A stretch of DNA of 7,296 nucleotides from Bacteroidales bacterium UBA2030 (GTDB taxonomy: Bacteria > Bacteroidota > Bacteroidia > Bacteroidales > TTA-H9): the NCBI GenBank assembly GCA_002332755.1, contig DDBO01000237.1, forward strand, positions 1 to 7,296. The letters run 5' to 3'. The notes beneath the pieces are model-generated. The model did no database searches and was not told where the DNA came from. It saw nothing but the letters and a program-made list of their open reading frames with translations. Each line of letters opens with the position of its first letter. Position 1 is the first letter of the stretch. The translations under genes and the position numbers were made by a program. Below, in pieces: positions 6,161 through 7,296 of this stretch.

Positions 6161-7296
6161 ATGAATGGTAAAGGTGAAAGCAAAAAACTGTCATTTAGGG
6201 AGTTAATACGGAAAGAGTATTTAAAGGCTGCTTTAATTCCTATTTTGATTATCGAAGTCATGCTACTGGTACTCTACTTTGGTATTAATCATTATAAAAA
6301 TTTGAAAACCAGAGACACTTTACTATCCGAAGCCAAGATAAACCTTCAGGAAATTTCAGTTCGCGAGGCACAAAAGATAGATCAGCAGTTGTCAAGAATT
6401 TCAGCCCTTGCCCGAATTCTTCAAAAAGAAAACCAGCGTTTTTTTGAAGATCCCTCTAAATTCCCACTTCCCGATACTGAACCTCTACTTAAGGTTGCCT
6501 ATAATGGGAGTATGTATAAGGAAAATAACAATGGTGGTTCAAGTATCTATTACTCCAATCTGATACCATTTACTGCTGAAAGTTATCGTAAAGCCCGCCT
6601 TACCGAAGCTCTTGATCCATTATTCAAAGCAACTTATGAAGCCGATTCTAATATCGTGGCAGTTTATATAAATACCTGGGATAACATGAACAGATATTAT
6701 CCCTTTATCGACAAAACTTATGAGCAATTTGAACCGCAGATGAATATTACAGTTTTTAATTTCTATTATGAAGCGGATGCCAAACATAATCCCGGAAGAG
6801 GCGTAGTATGGACAGATGCCTATCTCGATCCTGCGGGACAGGGCTGGATGGCTTCGTGTTTAGTTCCTATATACAGGGGAGATTTTCTGGAGGGAGTTAC
6901 AGGAATAGATGTAACCGTTGAGCGGTTCATTCAAAATGTATTAAAACTGAAATTGCCATGGGCAGGAGTACCCATATTGGTTGGCCGCGATAAAGGAATC
7001 TTGGCAATGCCTCCCGAGGCTGAAAAAATATTTGGGTTGGTTGAATTAAAATCGCATGATTATAATGAAACTATTAAGCAGGATACTTATAAACCAGATG
7101 AATATAATTTTTTAAAAAATCCTGACATTCCTCAGAAATTTAAGGAATTTGTCAAATCAGATCAGCAGTTAACTGAAATTGAATTGGGAGGTAAAACCTA
7201 CCTGATCACGCGAAACCCGATTGCAGAGACCGGATGGGAATTTTATTCATTTGTAGATGAAGATATACTGTTTGCGCCAATATATAAGCTACATCA
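6161..7296 (+). CDS. Membrane sensor with extracytoplasmic double-Cache domain, 3'-partial
   Basis: N-terminal part of a transmembrane sensor that should detect a small molecule outside the inner membrane. The frame is open from ATG 6161 to the right edge: 378 complete codons, no stop. This start is favoured because an in-frame TGA lies at 6116, no other in-frame ATG lies between, and CAGAG at 6149-6153 is a modest ribosome site 7 bases upstream. Residues 1-22 are cytoplasmic and basic; about 23-42 form a hydrophobic transmembrane helix (ALIPILIIEVMLLVLYFGI); about 47-90 are helical. Residues about 60-260 form the membrane-distal Cache module with its typical core: Trp217-Thr-Asp and Tyr221-Leu-Asp223, a conserved PAGQGW stretch, and GVTGIDVT ending the module (Asp250). 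A second module runs from about 265, and RNPIAETGWEF near its end is typical of the strand preceding the second membrane helix. The output domain (histidine kinase, methyl-accepting or cyclase) lies outside the window. It is divergent from the peptidase gene. Confidence 0.9.
   Translation, partial: MNGKGESKKLSFRELIRKEYLKAALIPILIIEVMLLVLYFGINHYKNLKTRDTLLSEAKINLQEISVREAQKIDQQLSRISALARILQKENQRFFEDPSKFPLPDTEPLLKVAYNGSMYKENNNGGSSIYYSNLIPFTAESYRKARLTEALDPLFKATYEADSNIVAVYINTWDNMNRYYPFIDKTYEQFEPQMNITVFNFYYEADAKHNPGRGVVWTDAYLDPAGQGWMASCLVPIYRGDFLEGVTGIDVTVERFIQNVLKLKLPWAGVPILVGRDKGILAMPPEAEKIFGLVELKSHDYNETIKQDTYKPDEYNFLKNPDIPQKFKEFVKSDQQLTEIELGGKTYLITRNPIAETGWEFYSFVDEDILFAPIYKLH

Overview
The window looks like ordinary chromosomal DNA from a member of the Bacteroidota, most likely the Bacteroidales or a close relative. 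Three things suggest this: the moderate-to-low GC content; a dipeptidyl-peptidase-5-type S9 peptidase whose catalytic-domain motifs resemble those of Bacteroidales enzymes; and a TAnnTTTG-type -7 box instead of an E. coli-like -10. The placement is inferred from protein and promoter style, since no rRNA or other marker is present.

There are three large genes and two of them are cut by the window edges. (1) From the left edge to 3899 (+) lies the 3' part of a giant hybrid sensor histidine kinase: PAS (cut), coiled coil, four PAS, GAF, PAS, HisKA, HATPase and a C-terminal receiver. The frame is open to the left edge, so the ATG at 96 is an internal methionine inside the first PAS domain. (2) From 6051 down to 3964 (-) lies a complete 695-residue lipoprotein serine peptidase of family S9, DPP5-like, with an N-terminal beta-propeller and an intact Ser554/Asp639/His671 triad. 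(3) From 6161 to the right edge (+) lies the 5' part of a membrane sensor: one N-terminal transmembrane helix and a nearly complete extracytoplasmic double-Cache domain. It is cut before its second membrane helix and output domain.

Genes 1 and 2 converge on a 64-base gap holding a perfect 10-bp stem that can terminate transcription from both sides, best for the peptidase. Genes 2 and 3 diverge from a 109-base gap with a good -7 box for the Cache gene and a weaker candidate for the peptidase. No mobile elements, tRNA or rRNA genes, CRISPR arrays or insertion scars were seen.

Read together, this is a signalling and peptide-hydrolysis neighbourhood: an envelope peptidase that would release dipeptides lies between two environmental sensors and shares an upstream region with the extracytoplasmic one. 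A functional link is only an inference. I found no clear evidence of an undescribed system. The points most worth a second look are the domain stacking of the kinase, the lipoprotein form of the peptidase, and the divergent peptidase/Cache-sensor pair.
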